Notes: generated by a model from the sequence alone, not told the origin. DNA of 64,000 nt from Liriodendron chinense (GCA_003013855.2 ML058408.1:7045356-7109355); one strand, 5' to 3'; counted from the stretch's first letter, positions 1 to 11,488 are shown. A program made the numbers and translations.

Positions 1-553
1 CCCACCCAAATGATCCCCATCAATCATATTCTTTCATTGTAATGATCTAGATCTAAAAATGGTCAATGAATCTATACAATGGATGGATGATCGATCGATC
101 GGTCCCATTCATTGGCTAGATCAGGGAGAGTTATGCTAAGATTGCCAAAAGCAATTAAATGAGGGAGGGGGAATTTACTAGATCGAGGCCCACAATAAGA
201 ACTTCTCATTCTCTCCCTTTTCTCTCTCTCTCTCTCTCACTCCTTTTCTCTCTTAAAACTCTTTACGAATGCTCTTCCTTCTCTACCCAGCTCTATTTAT
301 AAAGGGAAAATCTCTTGTTAAGATGAGATAAGCCTTCTCTTATCTCAATTTTAAAATTTAAAATTTATTGCGAAAAATAAAAATTTATAATTCTACTTAT
401 ATCAGACCTTGAACCCTGGTCTTCCCCCTTTACCTAGGAAGCTCTAACCATCTAGTCCATGCTTTTTTTTTGTTTATTATCTTTAATTTATTTACTTAAG
501 CCCATTCTGTTCCTAAAAGAAAATTTTCCTACTTAAATTTTGGGGTCATTACA
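1..553 (+). mobile_element. Right part of an LTR inserted in Athila-1 RT
   Basis: No coding capacity. The stretch holds a CT-rich tract (about 201-252), a TATA-like TATTTATAAA near 294-303, and ends in GGGGTCATTACA at 553. The next base resumes the Athila RT frame (F-A-S-R-R-I-P-F-G), so an LTR-type element with a CA-3' end interrupts the RT domain here. The expected 5-bp target duplication would be CCTTT at 554-558; its partner lies left of the window, so this end cannot be confirmed. Orientation is inferred from the TATA box and is moderately supported. Confidence 0.55.
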
Positions 554-1637
554 CCTTTGCTTCCCGAAGGATACCATTCGGGTTATGTAATGCTCCTAGA
601 ACATTCCAGAGATGCATGCTCAATATATTTTCAGGTATGGTTGGGCATTCCCTGGAAGTCTTCATGGACGACTTCTCCATCTTTGGTTGTTCCTTCAATG
701 AGTGCCTTGAGCACTTGAGTTCAGTTTTGATGAGGTGTCAAGAGAAGAACCTTATATTAAATTGGAAAAAATGTCATTTCATGGTTTTAAAAGAAATTGT
801 CCTTGGACACGTGATTTCATCTAATGGAATTGAGGTGGATAAGGCCAAGATAGATTTAATTTTAAATTTGTCAACTCCCTAAGGCATACGTGACATTCGA
901 TCCTTTTTAGGCCACACTGGATTATATAGGAGGTTTATTAAAGATTTCAGTCAAATTTCTAGACCAATGAGTAACCTCCTTCAAAAGGACATCCTACTTG
1001 AGTGGAATGAGGCATGCCAAGAGGCTTTTACAAAGCTTAAGGGCATGTTGACAACCGCACATATCATGCAACCACCCGATTGGAACATTCTTTTTGAGAT
1101 CATATGCGACTCTAATGATTATGCCGTTGGGGCCATGTTAGGCCAAAGAAAGGACAAGAAACCATATGTCATCTACTATGCACGTAGAACATTAAATGGT
1201 GCCCAGATTAATTACTCCACTACAGAAAAGGAACTCCTTGCCGTGGTCTTTGCACTAGATAAATTCAGGTCCTACATGATTAGATCCAAGATTATCACCT
1301 TCACTGATCACGCGGCCCTTAAGTACCTTATCTTAAAGAGGGATGCTAAGCCCCGTCTCTTGAGTGGATCCTACTACTCTAAGAATTTGACTTAGAAATA
1401 AGTGATAAGAAAGGAGTAGAGAATGTGGTGGTTGATCACTTGTCCCGACTTATTATCTCAGATTCCATTGAAACATCATCGATCAAAGACATAATCTCGG
1501 ACGAATAACTATTTTCTATTTCCCAATTGCTTTGGTATGTTGACATATTAACTATCTTGTGACAGGTAAAATTCTCATTCATTAGACATCACAAGATGGG
1601 AATAAGCTTTTGGTCGAGGTATGTAACTTTTTTTTAG
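554..1637 (+). pseudogene. Athila-1 pol: reverse transcriptase (C-terminal half) and RNase H
   Basis: Begins mid-RT at F-A-S-R-R-I-P-F-G-L-C-N. The catalytic FMDD box has its two aspartates at 667-672. A stop at 880-882 replaces the residue before the conserved IRSFLGH connection segment, and the frame then continues into RNase H. RNase H shows the CDSNDYAVGAMLGQ strand, the YSTTEKELLAVVFALDKF helix and the TDHAALKYL motif, so its acidic residues are present. A second stop at about 1393 and further stops follow up to the insertion at 1643. In the family this enzyme copies the RNA genome in the virus-like particle. Here it is a relic with no upstream RT fingers. Confidence 0.88.
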
Positions 1638-2204
1638 ATGATTGTTAAGCTCTTAATTGTGCATATTCTAACCCCAATTCATCACTCATTATGCATGGTT
1701 TTCATGAATTAAAGACTAATCTAATGCATGAATTTGTGATTGTAGGAATGGGAGGGAGACTTCACTAATTCATAGTTAAAAGAGTCACTTTGTATGCATT
1801 GAAGATCAATAGAACAAGTGCCAAAAGGTGGAGGAAAGAAGCAAGAAAGAAAGAGAAGACAGAATGAAGAAAATCTATTTTTTTGTCTTAGACCTGTTGT
1901 TGAACCTCCAATTATACATTGCATTGCCCACTACATCGCATTCTATGCATGGTTTTCATGTTTAAAAAGCCCATCTAATGCATGATTTGTGATTTCAGGA
2001 ATGAGAGCGGAATTCACCCAATTGGAGACTAAAAAGATCCATTTAGAACAATTGGATGAAGGTTGAAGGAAGACTAAAGAGAGAAGAAGAAAGAGAAGAA
2101 GAAAACCACAGAAGAAATCATGTTAAAAGACCTGGCAGGGCCAGAAAAACTGAAGTGCAGAGCTGCAGGGCCATAAAAGCAAAATGCTGAAAGTTGCAGT
2201 TTCT

Positions 2205-2640
2205 GAAGATTGATCCAGAGATTGATCCGTCGATTGATCACTCAGCTTGAACGATTGATCGACAGACTTGACCGATTGATCACTCACAGCAAAAATTTGA
2301 GAAAATTGTTGTTGGAGTGAAGTGAAGAATTGCGATTGATCGCCCGACTTGAGCGATTGATTGCCCAACCTGAGCGATTGATCGCCCATCCCATAGATCA
2401 ATTGCCAGAATGCAGATTTTGAAGAAATTTGGAAAAAACTCTCTGGACACTTTTTGCACCCTCCGATTGATCGCTGGACACTGATCGATTGATCGCCAGA
2501 AGTGACCGATTAATCTCTCAGCCAGTCGATTAATCGCCAGATCCGAAAGATGCAGTTTATACAGTTATTTGAACTAGCGATTGATCACCCAGTTTGAGCG
2601 ATCAATCGACAATGCGCCCAGATTAGAAATTTCCAAGTCT
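2205..2640 (+). repeat. U3 palindromic array, CGATTGATCG type
   Basis: More than ten copies of (C)GATTGATC(G), in places joined by CCCGACTTGAG-like spacers, lie upstream of the TATA box at 2715. The position matches the GACCGGTC arrays of the other Athila LTRs. Unique sequence within the array (ACTCTCTGGACA) aligns with the Athila-2 LTR, so the same slot holds a different core motif. Confidence 0.85.
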
Positions 2641-2714
2641 GGCTCTGATTTTCTCTGCGCAGTGCGTAACCTTACGCAAGTTCTGAAGATTCTTACGCAA
2701 CAGAGCTTCCCCAC

Positions 2715-2720
2715 TATAAA
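2715..2720 (+). promoter_or_regulatory. TATA box of SL-b
   Basis: TATAAA followed by AGGACACCTAGGG. The same TATA plus ACCTAGG context occurs in the Athila-2 LTRs and in SL-c. Confidence 0.7.
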
Positions 2721-3524
2721 AGGACACCTAGGGGCTCTTCCTAGGGTATCATAGAAGCTAAGGGACGTGGTTCTAGAAAGAGAAAGCTGTCGTGGAGCGT
2801 CTGCAACCCTCCAATTTTTTGTTTTTCTAGTTTTTATGCTTTCTATTATGAGTTCTAGTTGTAGTATGACAATGCTCGGCTAGAATCTCTCAGCTAAGGC
2901 TGAGAGGTGAAGCTTGTAGCTAATTTCATGTTTGATTCAAGTTAATTCAAGTACTTTTTAATTCAAGTTTGGATTTTACATATTTTAGTCCCTTAAGTTG
3001 GTAGTTTGAGATGTTTTATGAGAGTTCATGTGCTCTGGACATGGATTCCTTGCAATTCTCTGAGATTATCATATTGTGTTTGCCTAGGTTCGAATTATGG
3101 TAACCCTTGAGCAAGCCATAGTCCATAGGCATGGCTATTACTCCGAAGGCTATGATTTCGAATCCTACATGTGTTGAATGGGACTAGAACTTGGAAGTTC
3201 AGCTTGAATGGAATTGAATGTGTTTGAATGCTTTATTTTCCAACTAGATGAGAGATAGGACTTCAAATCTAGTTGTGTTCTCTACTTGGATTGGTTGGAT
3301 TGACATGGGATTGCTACAAGTGGATCCTTGAATGCCTTAGTACCTTAAATTACTGATTTTCCATTAAGTTACTGTTTTAGTTTAATTACTCAATTGAATC
3401 CTATTTCTTGCAAAACTGAGTTGCTAAAATAGTTTGAAAGTTGTTTCTAATTCCCTGTGGATCGACCTCGGTCTTACCGAGATTTATTACTACATCGCAG
3501 CCTTACACTTGAGGCGAGCGAACA

Positions 3525-3650
3525 CCTGTCTGTAGACCGATTGCCAGACAGGTCGCCAGACAGGTCTACAGTGTATTTTTGGACTGTTTTTTTCTTCCTA
3601 GACCGGTCGCTAGACCTGTCGCCAGACCTGTCGCCAGACAGGTCTAAGAT
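3525..3650 (+). repeat. U3 palindromic array of SL-a (GACAGGTC / GACCTGTC type)
   Basis: Repeated GACCTGTCGCCAGAC / GACAGGTCGCCAGAC units lie about 100 bp upstream of the TATA box at 3744. The left part of the array is at 1890-1897, before the nested LTR. The core is a further variant of the palindromic motif seen in related LTRs. Confidence 0.75.
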
Positions 3651-4684
3651 AGTCCAGAAACTCCAATTTTCAAGGACAAGTTTCCAAATTGCGAAAGGAC
3701 TCCGTGTTTTCTCAAACTTTCCAACTTGGTGCAGGATTTCTCTTATAAAAGGCCACCTCCACTCTTCCTAACCCTGCTAGCAAGGACGTGGGGAGTAAGG
3801 AGTTCAAGTCATAGGAGGCTTCTTAGCCTCCTATAGCTAGTTTTTCTTCTTCTTCTAGTTCTAGTTCTAGTTTTTAATATGCTTTTCATTAGCTAACCTC
3901 TTAACTAGAGTTAAGAGGTGAAGCTTATAGTTTACCTAGATGTTTTAATTTGCTTTATTGGTTTTAAGTTGGATTTATTGAAAAACAATGGTTTTTAGAA
4001 GTTTGAATAAAGTTCTAAGTAGTTTTTCTTAATCTTATGATGGCTCATGGATGTTTAGAAGAATTGCTTGAGTTCTTAATTGTTTTGAGTTATTCTAGAC
4101 CTGTATGCTCCGAGGAATCGGATTCAATACGCTCTAGATCTTTGATCCTAATGTGGGAACTTCATACCAAAAAGTTCTACTTTTCTGGAATTTCTGCCTA
4201 TGTGTGGTTGTTTATGCGATTTGAATTGAGTTCAAATCATAATCTAGTTATACTTTGTGACAGAATTTAATGATGATTATGATTGTGATCTTAACGTATT
4301 GGAACTAGGATTGATCTATGCAATTGAGTGTGCTCAAGTCCTAACTTGAATTGAGAAAATCATGTATCACACATATGGCAGAGTGTTGTTTTAACTGCTC
4401 TATCATCCAGCTAGATAGGATTTTATTTCGATTCTAGTTGAGTAATTGAGAAACCATAACAAATTATGCATCTAAGGAGAGCTATAAGTGGATCCTTGAT
4501 GCTCTAGTTATCTTTTCATTATCAGATTTTTCTGTTTCATGTTCAAAACTGATTTCACAAACCTCTTAAGATTCTAGTTATTAGGATAGTTTGAATTGTT
4601 TACTTCCTTCCCTGTGGATCGACCTCGGTCTTACCGAGATTATTATTACATCGCAACCCTACACTTGGGGAAGCGAACAATGAT

Positions 4685-5857
4685 CCATACTTATTTAAGT
4701 ATTGCCCCAACCAAATTATTGAGAGATGTGTTCCTAATCATGAACAATCTAATGTTATCTCCTTTTGTCACTCACAAGCTTGTAGAGGTCACTTTTCGGT
4801 AAAGAAAACTACCGTTAAAATTCTCCAATATTTTTTCTATTAGCCGACCATGTTCAAAGAAACCCACAAGTTTTGCAAAGCGTGTGAGCGATGTCAGAAG
4901 ATTGGAGGAATATCCTGAAGAAACATGACGCCCGAAAACCCAATATTAATCGTTGAAATCTTTGATTGTTGGGGCATTGATTTCATGGGACCATTCCCTA
5001 CGTCTTTTGAATTTCAATATATACTGCTTTTTGTGGATTATGTTTCTAAATGGGTGAAGGCAATTCCATGTAGAACTATGATCACAAAGTAGTTCTACGA
5101 TTTTTAAAAGAAAAAGTTTTTTCTTATTTTGAAATGCCTAAAGCCATCATCAGTGATGGTGGTTCCCACTTCTGTAACAGGCCATTTGAGAGCTTAATGA
5201 AGAAATATGGCATAAATTATAAAGTGGCTACACCTTATCATCCATAAAAAAGTGGGCAAGCTGAGGTTTCTAATTGGGCGATCAAACAGATTTTAGAGAA
5301 GATTGTAAATTCAGAGCGCAAAGATTGATCCTTGAGATTGACCGATGCGTTGGCTTATAGGATTACTTTTAAAACGCCTATTGGAATGTCTCCCTATAGA
5401 CTTGTTTGTGGGAAAGCTTGCCACTTGCCGATGGAATTGGAACATAGAGCTTATTGGGCAATCAAGAATTAATTTCAATATTGACAAAGCAATCTTGCTA
5501 CACAAACTCCGCCTTGTGGAGTTAGAGGAAATCAGGAAATATGTGTACGATCATACGAGAAATACAATGAACAAATGAAAGTATTCCATAATAAGAACAT
5601 TTTTTGAAAGACAAGTGAGCAAAATCAGAAAGTTTTTTTGTGTAATTCTCGTCTTCATCTCTTTCCTGGTAAATTGAGATCCAAATGGACTGGCCCTTTC
5701 ATTATGAAAATTGTTTATCCTTATGGGGTCGTGGAAATTGAGAACCCAGTAAACGGTAATGTTTTTAAAGTGAATGACCAAAGATTGAAACCCTTTGTAG
5801 AAATGTTTTCTCTAGATGATATGTGTATACCTCTGGAAGATCCTGTTTATCAGGATT
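4685..5857 (+). pseudogene. Athila-1 pol: integrase
   Basis: Continues Athila-1 pol after SL-a. Zinc-binding region: FCHSQACRGHF, later CKACERCQK, which gives the HHCC ligands. Catalytic core: GIDFMGPF-like first aspartate (about 4975-4990, frameshifted), second aspartate in ISDGGSHFCN (about 5146-5175), and glutamate in SGQAEV (about 5250-5270). The C-terminal GPF domain includes VVEIENPVNGNVFKVNDQRLK. It ends EDPVYQD at 5857, the same C-terminus as Athila-3. Several stops and frameshifts make it non-functional. Known role of the family: insertion of retrotransposon cDNA. Confidence 0.88.
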
Positions 5858-5859
5858 GA

Positions 5860-7004
5860 TGTCCCAGTATGATGGAGATCTATTTTCCTTTGCTTTGTTA
5901 GGAATTAGTTTCTTTAGTAGGATAGGATGTTTTGTTTTGTCTCGAATTAGTTTAGTTGTTGAAGCACCAATTTGGAAGACTTTCTATTGTTCGCATAGTC
6001 AACATCTCAGGTACTCTCTACCCTCTACTTGTTATAATTTCTTTGCTCTCATGTTGATTCCATTGCATATATTTTTAACATTGAGGACAATGTAACATTT
6101 AGGTTAGTGGTGAGGTTTCCTTTGGAAAAAGGATAGATTTTTAGAGTTTTAAGTCATAGTGTTTTTAAAATTTTCTTCTTGGAAGAATAAATTCTATGAA
6201 TTTAGGTAATTTTTTAGTAAGCTGGGTATGGAATAAATAGATACCTAGTCTTGGGGATTTTTGAAATCTAAAATCTAGTTATTTGGTAAGTTTTCAAATT
6301 TGAAATTATTTTTTATTAATTTTTAGTTGAAAAATTTTAAACATTGATTGAGTCATGAATTTCACAATTCACGTCTAACTTACATTATTAGAATTTAAGT
6401 TTGATATTGAAATGTTAAATTGATGATTATTGAGAACATAAGAACCAAGCTTGGGGAATTTGTCCATCATGTTCAAGTATAAAAAAAAAGAGAAAAAGAA
6501 AAGAAAAGAAGAAAAGAAAAAAAAGAATATTTAAAAATCTAGTTAAAAAATAGGTATATCAAAAAGGGCTACCTATGACCACCGAAAAGGAATGGGGATT
6601 AGAGTGAAAGTTGTTGACAAAAAAAGAAAAAATTAGTAAAGTACGTTGAGCAGTAAGGCAAGTTTTGGTTTAGGCTTTAGTTGTTTTGACCATTCTTATA
6701 ATTATTAATGTTACCATGAGTATAAAAAACTGAATCTCTAGATATGATTAGTTGAATTTCATAGTGCACCATGGAACTCAATGTTTGAGAGATTTTCAAT
6801 TGCATGATTAATGAAGTAACTCAATTTGAAGATTTGTTTAAAGATAGATATGGAATTTGAGGGTTTTCAAGATTGGTGTGCCTTGGAATTTTATTACTTG
6901 AATTAATTTGAAGATTACATGAATATATAGAATGAGTTTTTCTAGAAATGAATTTTGCTCCTGGATTTAAAAATCTTTTGGATCTCGGGACTAGCAAAAT
7001 GCTA
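5860..7004 (+). other. Athila-1 non-coding region between pol and PPT
   Basis: AT-rich, about 1.1 kb. Athila elements often encode an env-like ORF here; no convincing one is seen. A short conserved patch near 6078 (ACATTGAGGACAATGTAACA) has counterparts in Athila-2 (about 22306) and, inverted, in Athila-3 (about 58395). An AAAAGAAAAG-rich tract lies at 6480-6530. Confidence 0.6.
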
Positions 7005-7015
7005 GTTTGGGGGTG
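7005..7015 (+). promoter_or_regulatory. Athila-1 polypurine tract
   Basis: AGTTTGGGGGTG-like tract directly before the LTR start, preceded by CTCGGGACTAGCAAAATGCT. The same block precedes the LTRs of Athila-2 and, inverted, Athila-3. It is the expected plus-strand primer site. Confidence 0.8.
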
Positions 7016-8383
7016 TGATAACGCCTAAATATTGCATATTTAGACCCTATTTAGCATCGCTTTTATCATATATATTATACTAACTAATCATGATTTCACA
7101 TGTTTCATGTGTAAGGAAAGATTTGAAGATATAAGATGAATTCATGCTTAAAGAGATGGTTTTAAAGCTCTAAAGATGATTAAGCCAAATGATTGATATT
7201 TGGAGGCTTATATTGAAGATTTGAAGTGCCAAAGATCCAAGAAAACCAAGTACAAGAGATGGAGAAAAGAATGAAAATCACAAGTTCAAATAACAAATTT
7301 ACCAGACTTTTCGGTGCAACAAAAGGGAGTACCTGTCCAACCGAACTTGACGAAAATAGTATAGCAAGAAATAGAGATTTCAGTCTTAATTCGGTCGAAC
7401 AAAGTAGAATTCGGTGCCACCGACAGTGATGTTCGGTGCGACCGAGTAAGTCCGTATCAGGACAACAAGTATGGAATTTTTCAGAGCTAATTCGGCTACA
7501 GCCGAAGGTATTCTCGATTGGCTTCGGTGCGATTGAAGGCTATGGTCGGTGTGACCAACAATATGCGAAAGTGCCCGATTTTGAAGTTGGTTCAAGGGTG
7601 ATGTGTGATTTTCCTATTAAAATGGGTGTTTCTAGCTAGTTTAAGAATGAATTAAGGTTGGAGGAGAGGTCAAGTGATGGTGGAGCTTCGAAAAGTCATT
7701 CTTCTTCTTAATTTTTCTATTCTAAGTTATTTTTCTTTGTTTTGTTCTAAGATGTTAGTCATGCTAGGCTAATCTCTTAGCTAAGGCTAAGGGATGAAGC
7801 TTGTAGTTAATTTCAGTATTTAGTTTGTTTGATTAAAAAACATTAATGGTTTGAATTCTACTTTTAAAAGTTCTTGAGTTGTTTAGATCTTCAATTCGTT
7901 GTGTACTATGATTACATTAGATACTTTGATTGAGCGATTACTTGGCTTATTAAAGAAGGAATCAATCTGTATAATTGATTGATCCATTGTGAACTATGAG
8001 GTACAATAGATGCTTTTGATTCCTTGTGATTGAGATTCGAGTTCTTCATGAGAGAACCGTTCAACTGAATTCATATTTTATTGGCGTTTGAAGTTGGTTT
8101 AATAGAGTTATATTATGATTGGATAGAATAAGAATTTCGACTCCAATTGAGTTATAGAAGTTCAATCAATTGATTAAATATTGAGATTGCTATAAGTAGA
8201 ATCCTAGATCCTTAGTCTTTTTTTATTATTATTTTGATCTTTTTAAATTGCTGGAGCAATTCAAAACCCTATTTAATCTTAGTTTTAGTTAAGTTATAAT
8301 TTTATTTTTACCATATTCCCTGTAGATTGATCTTGGATTCACCGAGTTAAAACTACATCGTGACCCTGCACTTGGGGTTATCA
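7016..8383 (+). mobile_element. Athila-1 3' LTR
   Basis: Starts TGATAACGCC and ends GGGTTATCA, giving a 7-bp terminal inverted repeat (TGATAAC/GTTATCA). Length 1368 bp. A CGGTGCGACCGA-type palindromic array (about 7310-7560) precedes a weak TATTAAAA at about 7615. The end carries the GATTGATCTTGGATTCACCGAG block common to Athila LTRs. The 5' partner lies outside the window. Confidence 0.88.
7310..7560 (+). repeat. U3 palindromic array, CGGTGCGACCG type
   Basis: Variants of TTCGGTGCGACCGA recur seven or more times (for example TTCGGTCGAAC, TTCGGTGCCACCGA, TTCGGCTACAGCCGAA). Many are self-complementary. Same U3 position as the arrays of the other LTRs, with a third core motif. Confidence 0.7.
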
Positions 8384-8388
8384 TCCTT

Positions 8389-8760
8389 TTGGATCGATCA
8401 CCTTATGTAGTCTTCAGCATCGTGAAAAATTTGGACGTTCGAGTATACAATTCTCCTTGATTATCTCACGTAAGGGTAGCCTATCGTGTGCAACCACATG
8501 TACAAAAGAGAGACTCTCACATGTGTCGGTTGGAACACTCCCGTCTCTAGACTCCCACATTAGAAAGTTTTGTGATCCTTAGGTCCCACTTAGCTTTGGC
8601 ATCGTGGACAGTTGCTTTTGGCAAGGTTCTAGCATTTAACGCTAGATAAAGATCTCCTTTAAAGCTATTATGACATTTAATGCTGAGAAAGAGAGAGACT
8701 TGCTTTAATAAAATCTTTACTTTTATAAAGAGTACTTTGGATACAACTCTAGCATTTAAT

Positions 8761-8806
<46 letters not shown>

Positions 8807-9000
8807 CTTTGAAGTCATCTACACGACACATGGCACGACTGCCACGTGGCGTCTTTTGGATCGTTTGATCTGATGCCAGATAGGGCGCAAAACATAATAG
8901 AGGACGCGAGTAGGATTTCTCTCATCATTTAGTGTGTAGGTCCCGACATGTGGCGGTATCTCATTATCCCATATTAGTGTGCCAAAAATAGGTGTAAACA
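8389..9000 (-). repeat. Left LTR remnant of element X
   Basis: Pairs with 38102-38709. Contains (CT)n at about 8762-8804, then GAAGTCATCTACAC and CACGTGGCGTCTT blocks found in both copies. Its other end was removed to the left of Athila-1, which inserted here (TSD expected TCCTT at 8384-8388). Confidence 0.7.
8762..8804. repeat. (CT)n microsatellite in element X LTR
   Basis: About 21 CT dinucleotides. The matching tract is at about 38466-38512 in the other LTR copy, so the repeat belongs to the LTR. Confidence 0.95.
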
Positions 9001-9571
9001 ATGCCCCTCACATCTCTTTGCATTTGGAGAATGTGAAGAGACGTAGAACAATTGGTTTTGCCATTTTCTCATTTTTTACTATTTGTAATCTACTATTCAT
9101 AGTCGACACTATTCACGGCCACTGCCGACACAATTCATTGGCATTATTCACAGTTGACACTATTAACGACTGACACTATTCATCAGCACTATTCATAGCC
9201 GACACTATTCATCGGGAGACACTACAAGACCGACACTATTCATCAGCACTATTGACTGGCCGACACTATTCATGACCATTTATACCTTTTTTTAGGTGCC
9301 CATGACATGAGAAGTTGCCCTTAAGACTATTCAACAACTATAGAGTGTCGTGGCGCCAGAGGCAGGAAGGGTTACCCACAGAGCTAGTCGACGTCAGTGT
9401 AATACTTCCCCCAGGGTATAAGTTATAGGGGTTCATACTTCATACTAGTCGTATTGGCTACATGGTCGGCCATTGGTTGTTATTTCTCAATCAGTTTGAG
9501 AAACGACTGAAATTGCGATTTGCACCACTATTAAGATAAGCTTGAAGGTATCCTTATGTCTTAGAGGGGGG
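9001..9571. repeat. Internal region of X with CGACACTATTCAT tandem repeats
   Basis: From about 9098 to 9275, units such as GCCGACACTATTCAT and CAGCACTATTCAT repeat about ten times with variable spacers. The rest to 9571 is non-coding. A 69-bp segment at 9439-9507 is repeated at 11420-11488. Confidence 0.7.
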
Positions 9572-11419
9572 TGAATAAGACTTTTTAACTTTCTTTGCCA
9601 ATTAAAACTTAATAGCCTTAACAACACGATTTACCAAACAAGCACATGCAAGGCTAATGAATTAATTGTAAAGTATTTTCTAAGTTATCAACAATACTAT
9701 GTGACCTATATGGATTATGAGATGTGGACTGATTCAAACAAGACTTACAGACATATGATCAAACAATTGATATTCATGTAAGTTTTAAGATAATCAACTA
9801 GAAATGTATAGGAGAATATCATGCATGCATTTCATCAAACACGTAGAGTGTCATCCATTATGATCTTAAGCAATAAACAGAATTAGTGAACAACACAAGC
9901 ATTCAACACATTACACAAGATGTATAGTTATTCGACGATGAGTCTACTCTACTCCTTTTAAGCACATTGACATTCACTATCGAAGGTTTTAAATGAGGTT
10001 CACCTCTCAACCTTTACAACCTACACAATGTCTATTCCTACACAAAGACTCCTCAAATCTTATACAAGGACAATGTATGCATTCTCCTGTGTTGGAGGCT
10101 AACGCAAGGACTTCCACGTCCTACACAAGGACACACACATCCTACTCAAGGACAAGTACGAGATTGAGTCACAATCTCTAGACCTCAATCTCAACAAAAA
10201 GGGGGAATCAAACAATGAACTCTATAAACTTAAACACTTACAATTGATGAGCTTCGATTCAACGCTATTGAGTAGCTTCAGCTTCTACGAATGTTTTAGC
10301 TCCTCTCCAAGCTCCCACGATCAACTACCAATACATATGATGTTCCTAAACTAATGCCGGCTAGGTGGGAGAAGGTATTGGTATTCCATTTACCTATTTC
10401 AATGCAATGGTTAGTGTAGGAATCACCAATATGATGATTCAATGGTTATAAATGACTTCAAGATGAAGCTTCAATGATTGGGACAACCATGAATGCTATG
10501 CTTGAGTTCATACTTCAAACCGAGCTTTGAATGCTCATTGAAGTGCCATGAATCACTTGGTTTAAATGATGAACTCAAAGCAATGATGAGCAAAGGAGAT
10601 TAGGAAATGCTCTTAAATGCCTCTCTCAATTCTCTCAATGGGTGTGTAAAAGATACCATTAAAGCCCTCAAGATATGCCTTTATAGACTCTAAGAATCGG
10701 GCTCCAATGGATAGAAAATAGGCTAGTTGTCGACCTGCCTAAGACCCCTGTCGACCGGTCGGACAGGGCCTCCGACAGGTTGATAATTCAGGTTCCAGGT
10801 GAAAAGCTTGCTGAACAAAATTTGTCTATTGTCGACTGGTCAGAGGAGTCCATCGACCAGTCATCAGACCGGTCTACAATTCATACCTGAATGCATTTAG
10901 CCACTGGACAAATTTTGAACGTGTTTGACTAGTCAAATGATCGGTCGGACGAGGTCACCGACCGGTCTACAATTTAAGTTTTATACATTCAAAGCTTGGT
11001 GTCCAAGGGGCTTTATATAGCCGACCGGTCGCCCGACTCGTTGGCAAGCTTACTACTTGGCCTGTTTTAGGCTGAATTCTAGCATCCCTTTATGGTGCCC
11101 AAACAAAGTGGCTTTCTTAGGTTTTCTAAGGTTTGACACCTACACAATGGAGGTCCAAGTCTGATAAACTTGACCTTAAATTTGTGGATCAAATGGCTAA
11201 GATTAAGCATGATTCGAGTGCCATTAAACAGGGTGTTTCGGGATCCTATGGACTGTCTATATGCAACTTAGCTTCTTAGCTTGGTTTGACTTGAACTTTA
11301 GTGCGAAAAGTTGCTTCGGTCTTCAAGTTTTGAGTCTTCAATCTTTTGATGGGGCTCACAAGTCTTGACTGACTAATACGTTCACATAATTGACAATACG
11401 ATGCACGAATCAGCCCTAG
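9572..11419 (-). mobile_element. Minus-oriented LTR-like repeat, copy 1
   Basis: Homologous to 48105 to about 49900: shared GTCTACTC...CTCCTTT, CATTCACTAT and GGTTCACCTCTCAACCTTT blocks. The left edge is TGAATAAGAC after GAGGGGGG; copy 2 has TGATTAGGAC after a G-tract. Read on the minus strand, a GACCGGTC-type array (10720-11050) lies just upstream of a TATA-like TCTATAAAGG at about 10678-10690, the layout of a U3 promoter. The right edge is uncertain and placed at the second copy of the 69-bp repeat. No ORF of note. Confidence 0.5.
10720..11050 (-). repeat. GACCGGTC palindromic array in LTR-like copy 1
   Basis: Contains GTCGACCGGTCGGACAGG, GTCGACTGGTC, AGACCGGTCTAC, GACCGGTCTAC and GACCGGTCGCCCGAC. 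On the minus strand it lies upstream of a TATA box, in the same relation as in the Athila LTRs, although the flanking LTR sequence looks unrelated. Confidence 0.7.
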
Positions 11420-11488
11420 TTCATACTAGTCGTATTGGTTATATGGTCGACCATTGGTTGTCATTTCTCAATTAGTTTGAGAAACGAC

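Larger units (their letters stand above)
1898..3524 (+). mobile_element. Solo LTR SL-b nested in SL-a
   Basis: Starts TGTTGAACCT, ends GCGAGCGAACA, with a perfect target duplication CCTGT at 1893-1897 and 3525-3529. Length 1627 bp, non-coding. TATA box at 2715-2720 followed by GGACACCTAGGG, as in the other Athila LTRs here. Between about 2205 and 2640 it carries an array of CGATTGATCG-like palindromic units, where related LTRs carry GACCGGTC units. The insertion landed at the start of the palindromic array of SL-a. Confidence 0.93.
1643..4679 (+). mobile_element. Solo LTR SL-a (Athila-type) inside Athila-1 pol
   Basis: Starts TGTTAAGCTC and ends AAGCGAACA. It is flanked by a perfect 5-bp duplication, ATGAT at 1638-1642 and 4680-4684. 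There is no internal region or second LTR, so this is a solo LTR left by unequal recombination. A second LTR (1898-3524) sits within it, leaving about 1.4 kb of its own sequence. The start resembles the Athila-2 LTR (GCATATTCTAACCCC) and the end carries the same GATCGACCTCGGTCTTACCGAG block. TATA box at 3744-3750. The insertion falls in the coding segment between RNase H and the integrase zinc-binding motif. Confidence 0.92.
554..8383 (+). mobile_element. Athila-1: Ty3/gypsy Athila-lineage element, 5' part missing
   Basis: In order: RT and RNase H (554 to about 1637), integrase (4685-5857), non-coding 3' region (5860-7004), polypurine tract (7005-7015) and 3' LTR (7016-8383). Gag, protease and the 5' LTR lie left of the window or beyond the insertion ending at 553. 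Pol is broken by stops and by two nested solo LTRs between RNase H and integrase. Removing those LTRs plus one target duplication restores continuity of the pre-integrase segment. Lineage is assigned from pol motifs shared with Athila-2 and Athila-3, including the identical C-terminal EDPVYQD. Confidence 0.85.
9439..11488 (+). repeat. 69-bp direct repeat bracketing LTR-like copy 1
   Basis: 9439-9507 and 11420-11488 are the same 69-bp sequence, starting TTCATACTAGTCGTATTGG and ending TTTGAGAAACGAC, with five differences, all transitions. This is far longer than a retrotransposon target duplication. The coordinates given span both copies. Confidence 0.9.

Noticed and set aside
5823..7015. An env-like ORF in Athila-1
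   Set aside because: Only a 90-aa chance frame at 5823; no signal peptide plus transmembrane pattern and no counterpart in Athila-2 or Athila-3.
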